From Elusimicrobia bacterium HGW-Elusimicrobia-1 (GTDB lineage Bacteria > Elusimicrobiota > Endomicrobiia > PHAN01), in contig PHAN01000013.1 in NCBI GenBank assembly GCA_002841695.1, positions 1-44,745 on the forward strand: 44,745 nt of DNA, in the 5' to 3' direction. Position 1 is the first letter of the stretch, and each line of letters begins with the position of its first letter. Shown here one piece after another: positions 17,138-23,634 of this stretch. The notes beneath the pieces are model-generated. The model saw nothing but the letters and a program-made list of their open reading frames with translations. It had not been told where the DNA came from and made no database searches. Both the position numbers and the translations under genes were made by a program.

Positions 17138-17957
17138 AATAAACGGCGCGGCCGGATTATCCGCCGGAAACGGCCCCAACAATACGGGCGGGGAAATTAA
17201 GGCCGATAATTTTCCGGACGCGTTCCGGCGCGGCGAGGAATCGGCCTTCGGGCGTCTCGTCGACGAGCATAAAGACCGGCTGTTTTTCTCGGCGCTTAAA
17301 ATGCTCAGATGCAAGGAAGACGCCGAGGACGCCGTAGCGGCCGCTTTTGCCGCGGCCTACAAAGAACGCGCCAAATTCCGCGGGGCATCGAGCGTCTATA
17401 CGTGGCTCTGGCGGATATGCTTCAACATCTGCTGGCACCATCTTCATAAAAAGCGCGTGGCGGCGTTTTCCATCGACGAAATGACGGCCGACGGCGACGA
17501 GGGCGCCTCAAAAGACCTCGCGCGGTTCGTCATCGCCGATTCCGCCCGGAAAGATTTTTTCCGCGGTATAGAAGTGTCGCGGGTGCGCAAAACCGTAAGA
17601 CGCGCGATACTATCCCTTCCAAAAAAATACCGCCGCATAGTGATTTTGAGGGATTTGATGGACTACTCCTACGAGGAAATCGCCGTGATTCTCGACGTCT
17701 CCAGAGGCACGGTAATGTCGCGCCTCTGGCGGGCAAGAGAATCGCTCCGCGACGTTCTGATATCCGCCGGCGTAGTCGGCGCGGCGCCGTCGCGCGACGA
17801 GGACATCGTGGCTTCGCAGCGGGGAAGCCATCCGGACGCTGCAACTCTTCCGAGCGTCGGCGCACGCGGCTCGGAAGAGAGAGCGGCTCCCGGGCCGGCC
17901 GCCGCGTCGAAACATCCCGCGCCGAGATTCCGGCTTCCTGCCGTCGGTAATTTATAG
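17130..17957 (+). CDS. ECF-type sigma-70 factor with unusual C-terminal tail
   Basis: Region sigma-2 lies at about residues 33-105 (FGRLVDEHKDRLFFSALKML, EDAEDAVAAAF, VYTWLWRICFNICW) and sigma-4 at ~155-215 (LPKKYRRIVILRDLMDYSYE, SRGTVMSRLWRARESLR). It directs RNA polymerase to alternative promoters. After sigma-4 there is a ~55-residue Ala/Pro/Ser/Gly-rich tail ending AVGNL, not usual for ECF factors; it could be regulatory or simply a read-out of non-coding DNA. No anti-sigma gene follows. A strong terminator at 17984 closes the operon, so control may be through the PilZ and response-regulator partners. Confidence 0.9.
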   Translation: MNKINGAAGLSAGNGPNNTGGEIKADNFPDAFRRGEESAFGRLVDEHKDRLFFSALKMLRCKEDAEDAVAAAFAAAYKERAKFRGASSVYTWLWRICFNICWHHLHKKRVAAFSIDEMTADGDEGASKDLARFVIADSARKDFFRGIEVSRVRKTVRRAILSLPKKYRRIVILRDLMDYSYEEIAVILDVSRGTVMSRLWRARESLRDVLISAGVVGAAPSRDEDIVASQRGSHPDAATLPSVGARGSEERAAPGPAAASKHPAPRFRLPAVGNL

Positions 17958-17983
17958 ATACAATTTTTTCGTTCTTTGCAGCC

Positions 17984-18010
17984 GCCCCGCCTTGCGGGGC
18001 CTATTTTTTT
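17984..18010 (+). terminator. Rho-independent terminator after the sigma factor gene
   Basis: A perfect 7-bp GC-rich stem, GCCCCGC/GCGGGGC with loop CTT (17984-18000), followed by a T run at 18004-18010. It lies 26 bp after the sigma gene stop. Confidence 0.88.
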
Positions 18011-18059
18011 GTCGTGTTTTCTTTGGGTATTGTGGCAAGGACAATACAACAAAAAAGAT

Positions 18060-18079
18060 TTCGTAACAACTTCGTAACA
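18060..18079. promoter_or_regulatory. Direct-repeat motif, copy 1
   Basis: TTCGTAACAACTTCGTAACA, two TTCGTAACA units 11 bp apart (about one helical turn). The identical 20 bp occurs at 23599-23618. Here it is followed by an inverted GTAAC/GTTAC pair (18075-18093). It may be an operator-like site or an end fragment of a mobile element. Confidence 0.45.
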
Positions 18080-18150
18080 AGTTTTCGTTACAATTTTCAT
18101 GTTGACCGGATAGATTGCCGGTGTTTTATGCCAGCTTTGGCGCCGACCAA

Positions 18151-18313
18151 GTCATTCTGAGCCGCCCGAAGGACGTGTCATTCTGCCCCCCGAGCAGTCG
18201 TCATTCTGAGGGCTTATTCTTTTGTTATGCTGAGTAGTTTTCTGTCATGCTGAGTGAAACGAAGCATCTCCGATGACGGAAAGGCGGGATCCTTCGCTTC
18301 GCTCAGGATGACA
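18151..18313. repeat. Composite REP-like repeat, copy 1
   Basis: Begins with several GTCATTCTGAG-type units and a GGCTTATTCTTTTG block and ends with a 71-bp palindromic element (18243-18313: TGTCATGCTGAGTGAAACGA on the left arm, ATCCTTCGCTTCGCTCAGGA then TGACA on the right). A related composite lies at 21740-21883. With the terminator and the direct-repeat motif it fills the 386-bp gene-free gap before the ORF6N gene. Confidence 0.8.
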
Positions 18314-18333
18314 AATTGAGCGCTCTTGAAAAA

Positions 18334-18340
18334 GGGGGGA
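18334..18340 (+). promoter_or_regulatory. Ribosome binding site of the ORF6N gene
   Basis: GGGGGGA placed 3 bases before ATG 18344. It makes ATG 18344 a better start than TTG 18326, which would place the G-run inside the coding sequence. Confidence 0.5.
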
Positions 18341-18343
18341 TTT

Positions 18344-18835
18344 ATGAGCGATTTGGCGCCGATAGAAGTTATTGTTGAGCAAGTATTCATCATCCGCGGA
18401 CAAAAGGTAATGCTTGACAGAGATCTTGCAAAGCTTTATGAAGTAGATACCGGTCAGTTAACCAGGCAGGTAAGACGAAATATTGAAAGGTTTCCGATTG
18501 ATTTTATGTTTCAGTTAACGAAAGAAGAACTGCAAAACTTGATATGCCAAAATGGCACATCAAGTTGGGGTGGCACACGTAAGTTGCCATTCGCTTTCAC
18601 CGAACAAGGCGTGGCAATGCTTTCGTCAGTATTGAGAAGCAAAAGAGCCGTTCAAGTAAACATACGGATAGTTCGGGTTTTCGTTAAGTTAAGAGAAATA
18701 CTCGCTACGCACAAAGATATTCAAAAAAAAGTCGAAGAGCACGACGGGCAGATAAAATATCTGTTTGACGCCATTAAAAAACTTTTGACCGCGCCGCGTG
18801 TGCCCGGAAAGAAAATAGGATTCGCCGTTAAATAG
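18344..18835 (+). CDS. ORF6N-domain DNA-binding protein
   Basis: A 163-aa protein. Residues ~5-95 match the ORF6N domain of phage and mobile-element proteins (IRGQKVMLDRDLAKLYEVDT, RQVRRNIERFPIDFMFQLTK, LPFAFTEQGVAMLSSVLRSK), followed by a helical C-terminal region (FVKLREILATHKDIQKKVEE). These proteins are thought to bind DNA in phage regulation and anti-repression. Base composition is more AT-rich than the surrounding operons, which fits transfer. It sits between REP-like elements and close to a palindrome-plus-T-run terminator (18940). A fragment of a second ORF6N gene lies at 21939. Confidence 0.88.
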   Translation: MSDLAPIEVIVEQVFIIRGQKVMLDRDLAKLYEVDTGQLTRQVRRNIERFPIDFMFQLTKEELQNLICQNGTSSWGGTRKLPFAFTEQGVAMLSSVLRSKRAVQVNIRIVRVFVKLREILATHKDIQKKVEEHDGQIKYLFDAIKKLLTAPRVPGKKIGFAVK

Positions 18836-18939
18836 CGCTCTCGAAATCATTAATGATACGCCCTTTGATGAGACACTTCCGCACACCGGAGCAAATTATG
18901 ATACGCCCCCTGAGCCGCAAACCTGAAAGTTCGAGGAAA

Positions 18940-18963
18940 CCCGAAGCTTCGGGGTTTTTGTTT
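18940..18963 (+). terminator. Palindromic terminator after the ORF6N gene
   Basis: CCCGAAGCTTCGGG is a perfect 14-bp palindrome at 18940-18953, followed by a T-rich stretch (GTTTTTGTTTT). It makes it unlikely that the open frame running through it from 18853 is coding. Confidence 0.6.
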
Positions 18964-18993
18964 TCCGAAATCCACAACATCCTCCCTCGGGGT

Positions 18994-19075
18994 GACAGAA
19001 ACGTTCTGTCATTCCCGCGGAAGCGGGAATCCAGAGAAAATAATGGATTCCCGATAAAAACATTCGGGAATGACA
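18994..19075. repeat. Dispersed palindromic repeat, GTCATTCCCGCG type
   Basis: A GACAGAA/TTCTGTC hairpin (18994-19010) leads into GTCATTCCCGCGGAAGCGGG ... CATTCGGGAATGACA (to 19075), a two-armed palindromic element of the kind dispersed in many genomes. In the open + frame it spells SFPRKRESR, a known signature of repeat read-through rather than of a protein. Confidence 0.7.
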
Positions 19076-19114
19076 AATGTGGAGATACAGGGGGATTTCT
19101 TGCTGCCCCCGCCC

Positions 19115-19269
19115 TCACCCATTGTCATTGTGAAGAACCCACTCTTAATCACATAGCCCTGCTCTCGCCCATTGTCATTGCGAGGAGTCAAGGGCTTGCC
19201 CTTGATGACGAAGCAATCTCGCGTATGGAGAGATTGCCACGCCACCCTGCGGGTGACCGCAATGACAAT
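19115..19269. repeat. Dispersed palindromic repeat, GTCATTGCGAG type
   Basis: Units GTCATTGTGAAG and GTCATTGCGAGG are followed by ACGAAGCAATCTC, GAGATTGCCACG and the reversed end GTGACCGCAATGACAATAATG. The element overlaps the probable start (ATG 19225) of the glycine-rich protein, so the first ~13 codons of that gene are repeat-derived. Related copies lie at 44411-44580. Confidence 0.72.
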
Positions 19270-21168
19270 AATGGTTTCGCCCGCCGCCTCGCCGCCGCAC
19301 TTGCTTTGACTATTCTCTATTCACTATTTACTAAACACTCTCTTTCCGCTGCCCCCCTCGAACTCGACTATATGGAATACACTACCACCGCCGCCGCGCA
19401 AGCCGCCTACGTCAGCAATTCTTCCGTTACAGCGACGGGCGGAACTATAACTTATTCAGGAGGATATACGATTCATACTTTTACCTCGAATGGAACCTTT
19501 ACAGTTACCAACGGTAGTGGTAATATTGAAGTTCTTGTGGTTGCGGGTGGTGGTTCTGGCGGTACAAACGGCGGTGGAAGTGGTGCTGGCGGTTTGACTT
19601 ACAACTCTTCTTATGCTGTTACCACAGGAGCGATTACTGTAACGGTTGGAGCTGGTGGTACTGGTGGTTTATATCCAACCGCAGGTACAAATGGTGGAAA
19701 TTCTGTGTTTGGCTTAATTACCTCAACAGGTGGTGGTCGTGGCGGTAGTCAGGGGGTTGGTCAAAATGGTGGCTCTGGTGGTGGTGGTGGATACTCAGAC
19801 TATGCTGGGGGGGCAGGTATATCTGGGCAGGGTAATAATGGGGCGGCAGCAACCGCTGGTGCAAGTGGTAATTACGGTGGTGGTGGAGGTGCTGGTGTTG
19901 CTGCTTCAGGAATGAATGGTGGTAACGGTCTTGCCTATTCAATTTCGGGAACCTCTATCTATTACGCCGGTGGTGGAGGTGGTGGTCGCCAATCTGGTGC
20001 ACCAGCAGGTTCTGGCGGATTAGGGGGAGGGGGTAATGGTAACACTCTTGAACAAGCTGCTTCTCACGCAGTAGCAAATACAGGAGGAGGCGGAGGTGGT
20101 TCCGCAGGTGGTAGTGGCACTTCAGGTAACGGCGGCTCCGGCATCGTCATAGTGAGATATGCGCCATTCATAGCATACTCCGAACCCACCATTAGAACTC
20201 AAGGTTCTTACGCGATAAAGTCCTCAGCACCAGTAAACATATGCCTCAACAAAACCCTCACCAGAACAGTTTCTCCGACGATAAACCTCTCCAATTACAC
20301 ACAAATCAAATTCGACATCCGTTCCACAAGAACCGGAAGCAATATCAAAATCGGCATCAGAGATTCCGGTGGCACGACGACTTACATCACGCCAAATGTA
20401 ACCTCGGCGAATAATTATCAGACGGTAGATTGGGATATATCCGCCGTGAGCAACGCAAACAAAGACGCGATAGACAGAATAATAATCGAGATAGTAAACG
20501 CCGCCGCCTCAAACACTTTTTATATTGATAATCTTTTTGCGCCCGCCATCGTGCCGAATGCGTCGGTTATAACATCCGCATCGTCGAACTCATCCGATAA
20601 AATTACTTGGTCTTGGCAGGACAACTCGTCGGGCAACTATCAGGAAGACGAGTTCAGAGTTTATTCTTCGACGGGCGGGTTGCTCACAACGCGCACCGCC
20701 GACACGACTTTTTGGATAGAAACCGGACTCAAGCGCAACAAAGAATACTCCCGATACATTCAGTCCTATAACACCGCCGGTTCATCCAACTCCGCAACAA
20801 TATCCTGGCGCACCAAACCCGGAAGTTATCCCGAGTCAGTCACCATCCGCGCCGGCTCAAAATCGTTTGGGTTTGTGGGCGACGGCAACTGGACATACGA
20901 CATCCCCGCAAAATCAGGACAACTTGCGACAGTCAAAGTTTGGGTTCGCTACAACGCCGAATACGGCGCGGCCCAAAAACCCCGTGCCACACTTTCCAAT
21001 CTCGGCGTAAGTTCAAGCCAGCAAATGACGGTAGGTTCAAATACCTGGGAAGAATTAACGCTCTCGGGAACACCCTCAAGAGACGGCTCGCTCCTTCTTA
21101 AAATCGAGGGCGAAAGCACGGCTCCCGGAGCGCGCGTTTACGCGGATGATATAAGTGTGAGTCAGTGA
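19225..21168 (+). CDS. Exported glycine-rich protein with FN3 and shared beta-sandwich domain
   Basis: About 647 aa from ATG 19225. Layout: repeat-derived N-terminus, signal peptide (ARRLAAALALTILYSLFTKH, cleaved near SAAP), beta strand leader (HTFTSNGTFTVTNG), a long Gly-rich domain (~105-310; GGGSGGTNGGGSGAGG style), a CBM-like jelly roll (~325-450; NLSNYTQIKFDIRS), one FN3 module (~455-540; WSWQDNSSGNYQEDEFRVYS) and the C-terminal shared beta-sandwich (WEELTLSGTP, GARVYADDISVSQ). The FN3 module is close to the first FN3 module of the giant protein. No enzyme motif is seen; it is likely a surface or matrix protein. The Gly-rich part uses mainly GGT, unlike the GGC-rich neighbours. Upstream frame to 18853 runs through repeats and a terminator and is rejected. 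Confidence 0.8.
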   Translation: MERLPRHPAGDRNDNNGFARRLAAALALTILYSLFTKHSLSAAPLELDYMEYTTTAAAQAAYVSNSSVTATGGTITYSGGYTIHTFTSNGTFTVTNGSGNIEVLVVAGGGSGGTNGGGSGAGGLTYNSSYAVTTGAITVTVGAGGTGGLYPTAGTNGGNSVFGLITSTGGGRGGSQGVGQNGGSGGGGGYSDYAGGAGISGQGNNGAAATAGASGNYGGGGGAGVAASGMNGGNGLAYSISGTSIYYAGGGGGGRQSGAPAGSGGLGGGGNGNTLEQAASHAVANTGGGGGGSAGGSGTSGNGGSGIVIVRYAPFIAYSEPTIRTQGSYAIKSSAPVNICLNKTLTRTVSPTINLSNYTQIKFDIRSTRTGSNIKIGIRDSGGTTTYITPNVTSANNYQTVDWDISAVSNANKDAIDRIIIEIVNAAASNTFYIDNLFAPAIVPNASVITSASSNSSDKITWSWQDNSSGNYQEDEFRVYSSTGGLLTTRTADTTFWIETGLKRNKEYSRYIQSYNTAGSSNSATISWRTKPGSYPESVTIRAGSKSFGFVGDGNWTYDIPAKSGQLATVKVWVRYNAEYGAAQKPRATLSNLGVSSSQQMTVGSNTWEELTLSGTPSRDGSLLLKIEGESTAPGARVYADDISVSQ

Positions 21169-21242
21169 GGGGAAGAAAAACAGCTTGAATCTAATGAATG
21201 GTGTCTAATATCTTCGCGGTGTCTTATGAGTGCCTATTTCTT

Positions 21243-21313
21243 TGTCATGCTGAGTGAAACGAAGCATCCCCGGTAACGGAAAAATGAGATCCTTCGCTAC
21301 GCTCAGGATGACA
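21243..21313. repeat. 71-bp REP-like palindrome, middle copy
   Basis: Same 71-bp element as 18243-18313 and 21813-21883, differing in the centre (GGTAACGGAAAAATGA). It is followed by four isolated right-arm half-sites of the GCTCAGGATGACA type (21318, 21357, 21377, 21400), which lead up to the GIY-YIG gene. Together they fill the gap 21169-21430. Confidence 0.85.
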
Positions 21314-21430
21314 AATCGCTCAGGATGACAGGTAAATTCATGACGACCGTATTAATGCTCATGATGACTATTTTACGCTCAGGATGACTGTAATACTTTG
21401 CTCAGAATGACAATCTGAAGGCCTCGGTTT

Positions 21431-21712
21431 GTGAATAAACGATACTACGTGTATATAGTGACCAACAAAAGAAATAAGGTTCTCTACACGGGCGTAACCG
21501 GAGATTTAAAACGGCGAATTTACGAACATAAAAACAAACTTGTGGAAGGATTCACCAAGAAGTACAACGCCGATAAATTAGTTTTCTACGAGGCATTTGG
21601 TTCGGCGATGGATGCCATATCCGCCGAGAAAAAGATCAAGGGATGGTTAAGAGCAAAAAAAGTCGCCCTGATTGAAAGTGTCAATCCGGACTGGAGGGAG
21701 TTAACGCCGTAA
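21431..21712 (+). CDS. GIY-YIG nuclease superfamily protein
   Basis: 93 aa with a GTG start. The single GIY-YIG domain is of the small UPF0213/URI-like type: RYYVYIVTN and LYTGVTGDLKRRIYEH give the two Tyr positions and the catalytic Arg, and SAEKKIKGW gives the conserved Glu. Such proteins are presumed endonucleases; their natural role is mostly unknown. It is tightly enclosed by REP-like palindromes and half-sites on both sides (21243-21412 and 21740-21940), which raises the possibility that it acts on them. Confidence 0.88.
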   Translation: MNKRYYVYIVTNKRNKVLYTGVTGDLKRRIYEHKNKLVEGFTKKYNADKLVFYEAFGSAMDAISAEKKIKGWLRAKKVALIESVNPDWRELTP

Positions 21713-21739
21713 GTTGCATTAACACGCCTTTCTTGCCGT

Positions 21740-21883
21740 GTCATTCTGACCCCCTGAAGGACGCGTCATTCTGAGCCGCCCGAACAGTTGTCGTTCTGAG
21801 GGCTTATTCTTTTGTCATGCTGAGTGAAACGAAGCATCCACGGTAACGGAAAAATGGGATCCTTCGCTACGCTCAGGATGACA
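21740..21883. repeat. Composite REP-like repeat, copy 2
   Basis: GTCATTCTGA units, the GGCTTATTCTTTTG block and the 71-bp palindrome (21813-21883) in the same order and orientation as at 18151-18313. Further degenerate right-arm half-sites (GCTCCGGATGACA, GCTCGGGATGACA) continue to about 21943 and run into the ORF6N pseudogene. Confidence 0.82.
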
Positions 21884-21938
21884 AAAATAGTGCTCCGGAT
21901 GACATAAAAGAGCTCAGTGACACAAAAGTGCTCGGGAT

Positions 21939-22120
21939 GACAAAGCCCTCAAAAACAATCCCGCTAAGTTCCCTGACGGCTATATTTTTGAACTCACAAA
22001 AGAAGAGAATGCCGAGGTGGTAAAAAAATTTGACCGCCTCCGCCCATTGAAATTTTCACCGTCGAGGTAAACTTCGCCGTGCTGAAATTCAAACACACCG
22101 TCAAAAAGGAAAAGAAATAA
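21939..22120 (+). pseudogene. ORF6N-domain gene fragment, frameshifted
   Basis: From 21939 the frame reads DKALKNNPAKFPDGYIFELT then KEENAEVVKKFDRL and LKFSPS, the middle of an ORF6N domain, and stops at 22068-22070. A second frame (22049-22120) continues with EIFTVEVNFAVLKFKHTVKK, a likely C-terminus, and stops at 22118. The start is lost and replaced by a REP half-site (GGATGACAAA). It is a dead relative of the gene at 18344, though not a close copy. Confidence 0.6.
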
Positions 22121-22189
22121 ATGAACCACGGACCGGTTGATTACTTCAGAGGTATAGATAGGGGACATCCAGTTCCGGCGCCTCGGTCC

Positions 22190-22400
22190 AAAAAAACCGC
22201 GACTGTCGTCCGGCCTTGTCACCGGACGGCAAACGTCGGAGCTCCCGCTCTGCGGGTTTTGAGGTTTGCGGTGCGCGCTTAGCCGCCATAGGGCTCTGTC
22301 CTTTTGAGCCCTTCAAGTATGAGCATGCTCACACTTGGTATTCCTCCGCCCGTGGTTCATTTATTTCTTTATCCGCCGGGTTCGGCGACGCCTGCGAAGA
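22190..22400 (-). ncRNA. Candidate omega-RNA region at the 3' end of tnpB
   Basis: On the minus strand this is the 3' end and downstream flank of tnpB, where IS200/IS605-type elements encode the guide RNA. It contains four stable hairpins in a row: AAGTATGAGC/GCTCACACTT (22315-22336, over the stop codon), GGGCTC/GAGCCC (22291-22311), CCCGC/GCGGG (22244-22256) and CGTCCGG/CCGGACG (22207-22228), then a run of T (minus strand) near 22190. The exact ends and guide start cannot be defined from one copy. Confidence 0.4.
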
Positions 22401-23579
22401 TTTTTTTGGCTCCGCGACGGCCGGCGACGGCGCAATGCCGAGCATAGCCGCGCCCCTTGATGCTATGTTTCTGGCCGCGTTTAGGTCGGCGCTGACGGTG
22501 TGGCCGCAGTTGACGCAGCTGAATTTTTCCGGCGACGGCCTGTTTTTGCCGGCTCGCCATCCGCACACGGCGCAGGTTATCGACGTCCCGCCCGGATCGA
22601 CGGTAACCGACTTTATGCCCGCGAGACGGGCCTTGTAGATTATCATCGCGGCCAGTCGCCTGTAAGACCATCGCCATACGACCTGAGGCGGCAAGCTCCT
22701 GTCGTGGCCGCCTCGTCCGAGCAAACGCTCTTTGAGACCGTTGAGATTTTCAAGCGCAATGGCCGCTCCCTGCGAAATGACCAGATTTACGAGGTTCCTG
22801 CTTATGTGATGGTTGACATTGTCGGCCCGCCTCATGTTTTTTCGCCTTTCGGATCTGCTTTGGAATTTTCCGGCCGTCAATCCGTGAAAAATCCCGCTTA
22901 AAACCCCCGAACGAAAAAATTTTCCGCCCGAAGTCACGGCGGGGTGCCGCACGCCGAGGTCGACACCCGTCACCGACGAAAATTTATCATAGTGTATGAG
23001 AATTCTCAGCGATACGGACAAACACCACCGGCCATCGGGTTTGCGGTAAAGCTCTGCGGGGCCGGACTTAAAATCCGCGTCGAGGTATTTCAGCGCGTAA
23101 GGCCGCGGAGAGACGGGAACGACAAGATATTTTTTTCGACCCGCTTCGATAAGAAATCTTATCACGCGGTTGCCGCGATGCGTTCTGCCCCAGACGTAGG
23201 CGTCCTGCCTTAATACAATCGGGACAAGCCCGGCGGTTTCAGGACGGGTAGTGTGTTTGCGGTGTCTCACGCGCGACCAGAATATCCGCTGCATAGAAAC
23301 GGCTTTGTCTCGGGCGGATTGAATCGCGGCGCTACCGAGGTCGAATTTTTCGCGCGCCTCGGCGTTGCACATCATATGAAGCTTGTAGGGGCTTGAAGTG
23401 TTGAGTTCCCTGGATTTATCCAAAAAGAAAGTCACGCATTTCGTGAACGCTTTTTGATAATTCTCGAGTATTTTTCGTTTGCGCTTTGAAAGGTGAGGAA
23501 CGGAAAGTGTCAGGGCGATATATTGAACGTCGTCGGAACGCGGCGATGAAACGGCGAGTTTTGAGAACAGTGAGGGCAT
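22329..23579 (-). CDS. tnpB: TnpB, IS200/IS605-type RNA-guided nuclease (solitary)
   Basis: 416 aa with complete RuvC centre: D207 (GVDLGVRHPAV), E277 (ALENLNGL) and D365 (SADLNAARNI). The zinc ribbon cysteines are C336/C339 (CAVCG) and C355/C358 (CVNCG). TnpB is an omega-RNA-guided DNA endonuclease that helps IS elements persist and is the ancestor of Cas12. No TnpA (Y1 transposase) gene is in the window, so the element is either a solitary derivative or depends on another copy. It lies between the ORF6N pseudogene and the giant FN3 gene and is the only convincing minus-strand gene. Confidence 0.94.
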   Translation of the reverse strand: MPSLFSKLAVSSPRSDDVQYIALTLSVPHLSKRKRKILENYQKAFTKCVTFFLDKSRELNTSSPYKLHMMCNAEAREKFDLGSAAIQSARDKAVSMQRIFWSRVRHRKHTTRPETAGLVPIVLRQDAYVWGRTHRGNRVIRFLIEAGRKKYLVVPVSPRPYALKYLDADFKSGPAELYRKPDGRWCLSVSLRILIHYDKFSSVTGVDLGVRHPAVTSGGKFFRSGVLSGIFHGLTAGKFQSRSERRKNMRRADNVNHHISRNLVNLVISQGAAIALENLNGLKERLLGRGGHDRSLPPQVVWRWSYRRLAAMIIYKARLAGIKSVTVDPGGTSITCAVCGWRAGKNRPSPEKFSCVNCGHTVSADLNAARNIASRGAAMLGIAPSPAVAEPKKSSQASPNPADKEINEPRAEEYQV

Positions 23580-23587
23580 TTGCAGAA

Positions 23588-23616
23588 ATTATATAACATT
23601 CGTAACAACTTCGTAA
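23588..23616 (-). promoter_or_regulatory. Candidate tnpB promoter
   Basis: On the minus strand TATAAT (23588-23593) with TTACGA (23611-23616) 17 bases upstream, 8 bases before the tnpB ATG. The -35 part lies inside the TTCGTAACA direct repeats. Confidence 0.45.
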
Positions 23617-23618
23617 CA
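23599..23618. promoter_or_regulatory. Direct-repeat motif, copy 2
   Basis: The same 20 bases as at 18060-18079, in the 55-bp space between the divergent tnpB and giant-protein genes. It covers the tnpB -35 candidate and lies 17 bp before the giant gene ATG, so a factor bound here could affect both. Confidence 0.45.
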
Positions 23619-23634
23619 TCTTTTTGTTAAGAAT

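Noticed and set aside
18853-19224. Open frame extending the glycine-rich protein upstream
   Set aside because: It runs through a palindrome-plus-T terminator and two dispersed repeats and spells repeat signatures (SFPRKRESR, IVIARSQG); the signal peptide would be more than 100 residues inside the protein.
19718-19942. His/Gln-rich minus-strand frame
   Set aside because: It is the antisense of GGT-rich glycine codons.
18151-21943. Possible CRISPR array in the repeat island
   Set aside because: The repeats are palindromic, irregularly spaced and separated by genes; there are no uniform spacers and no cas genes.
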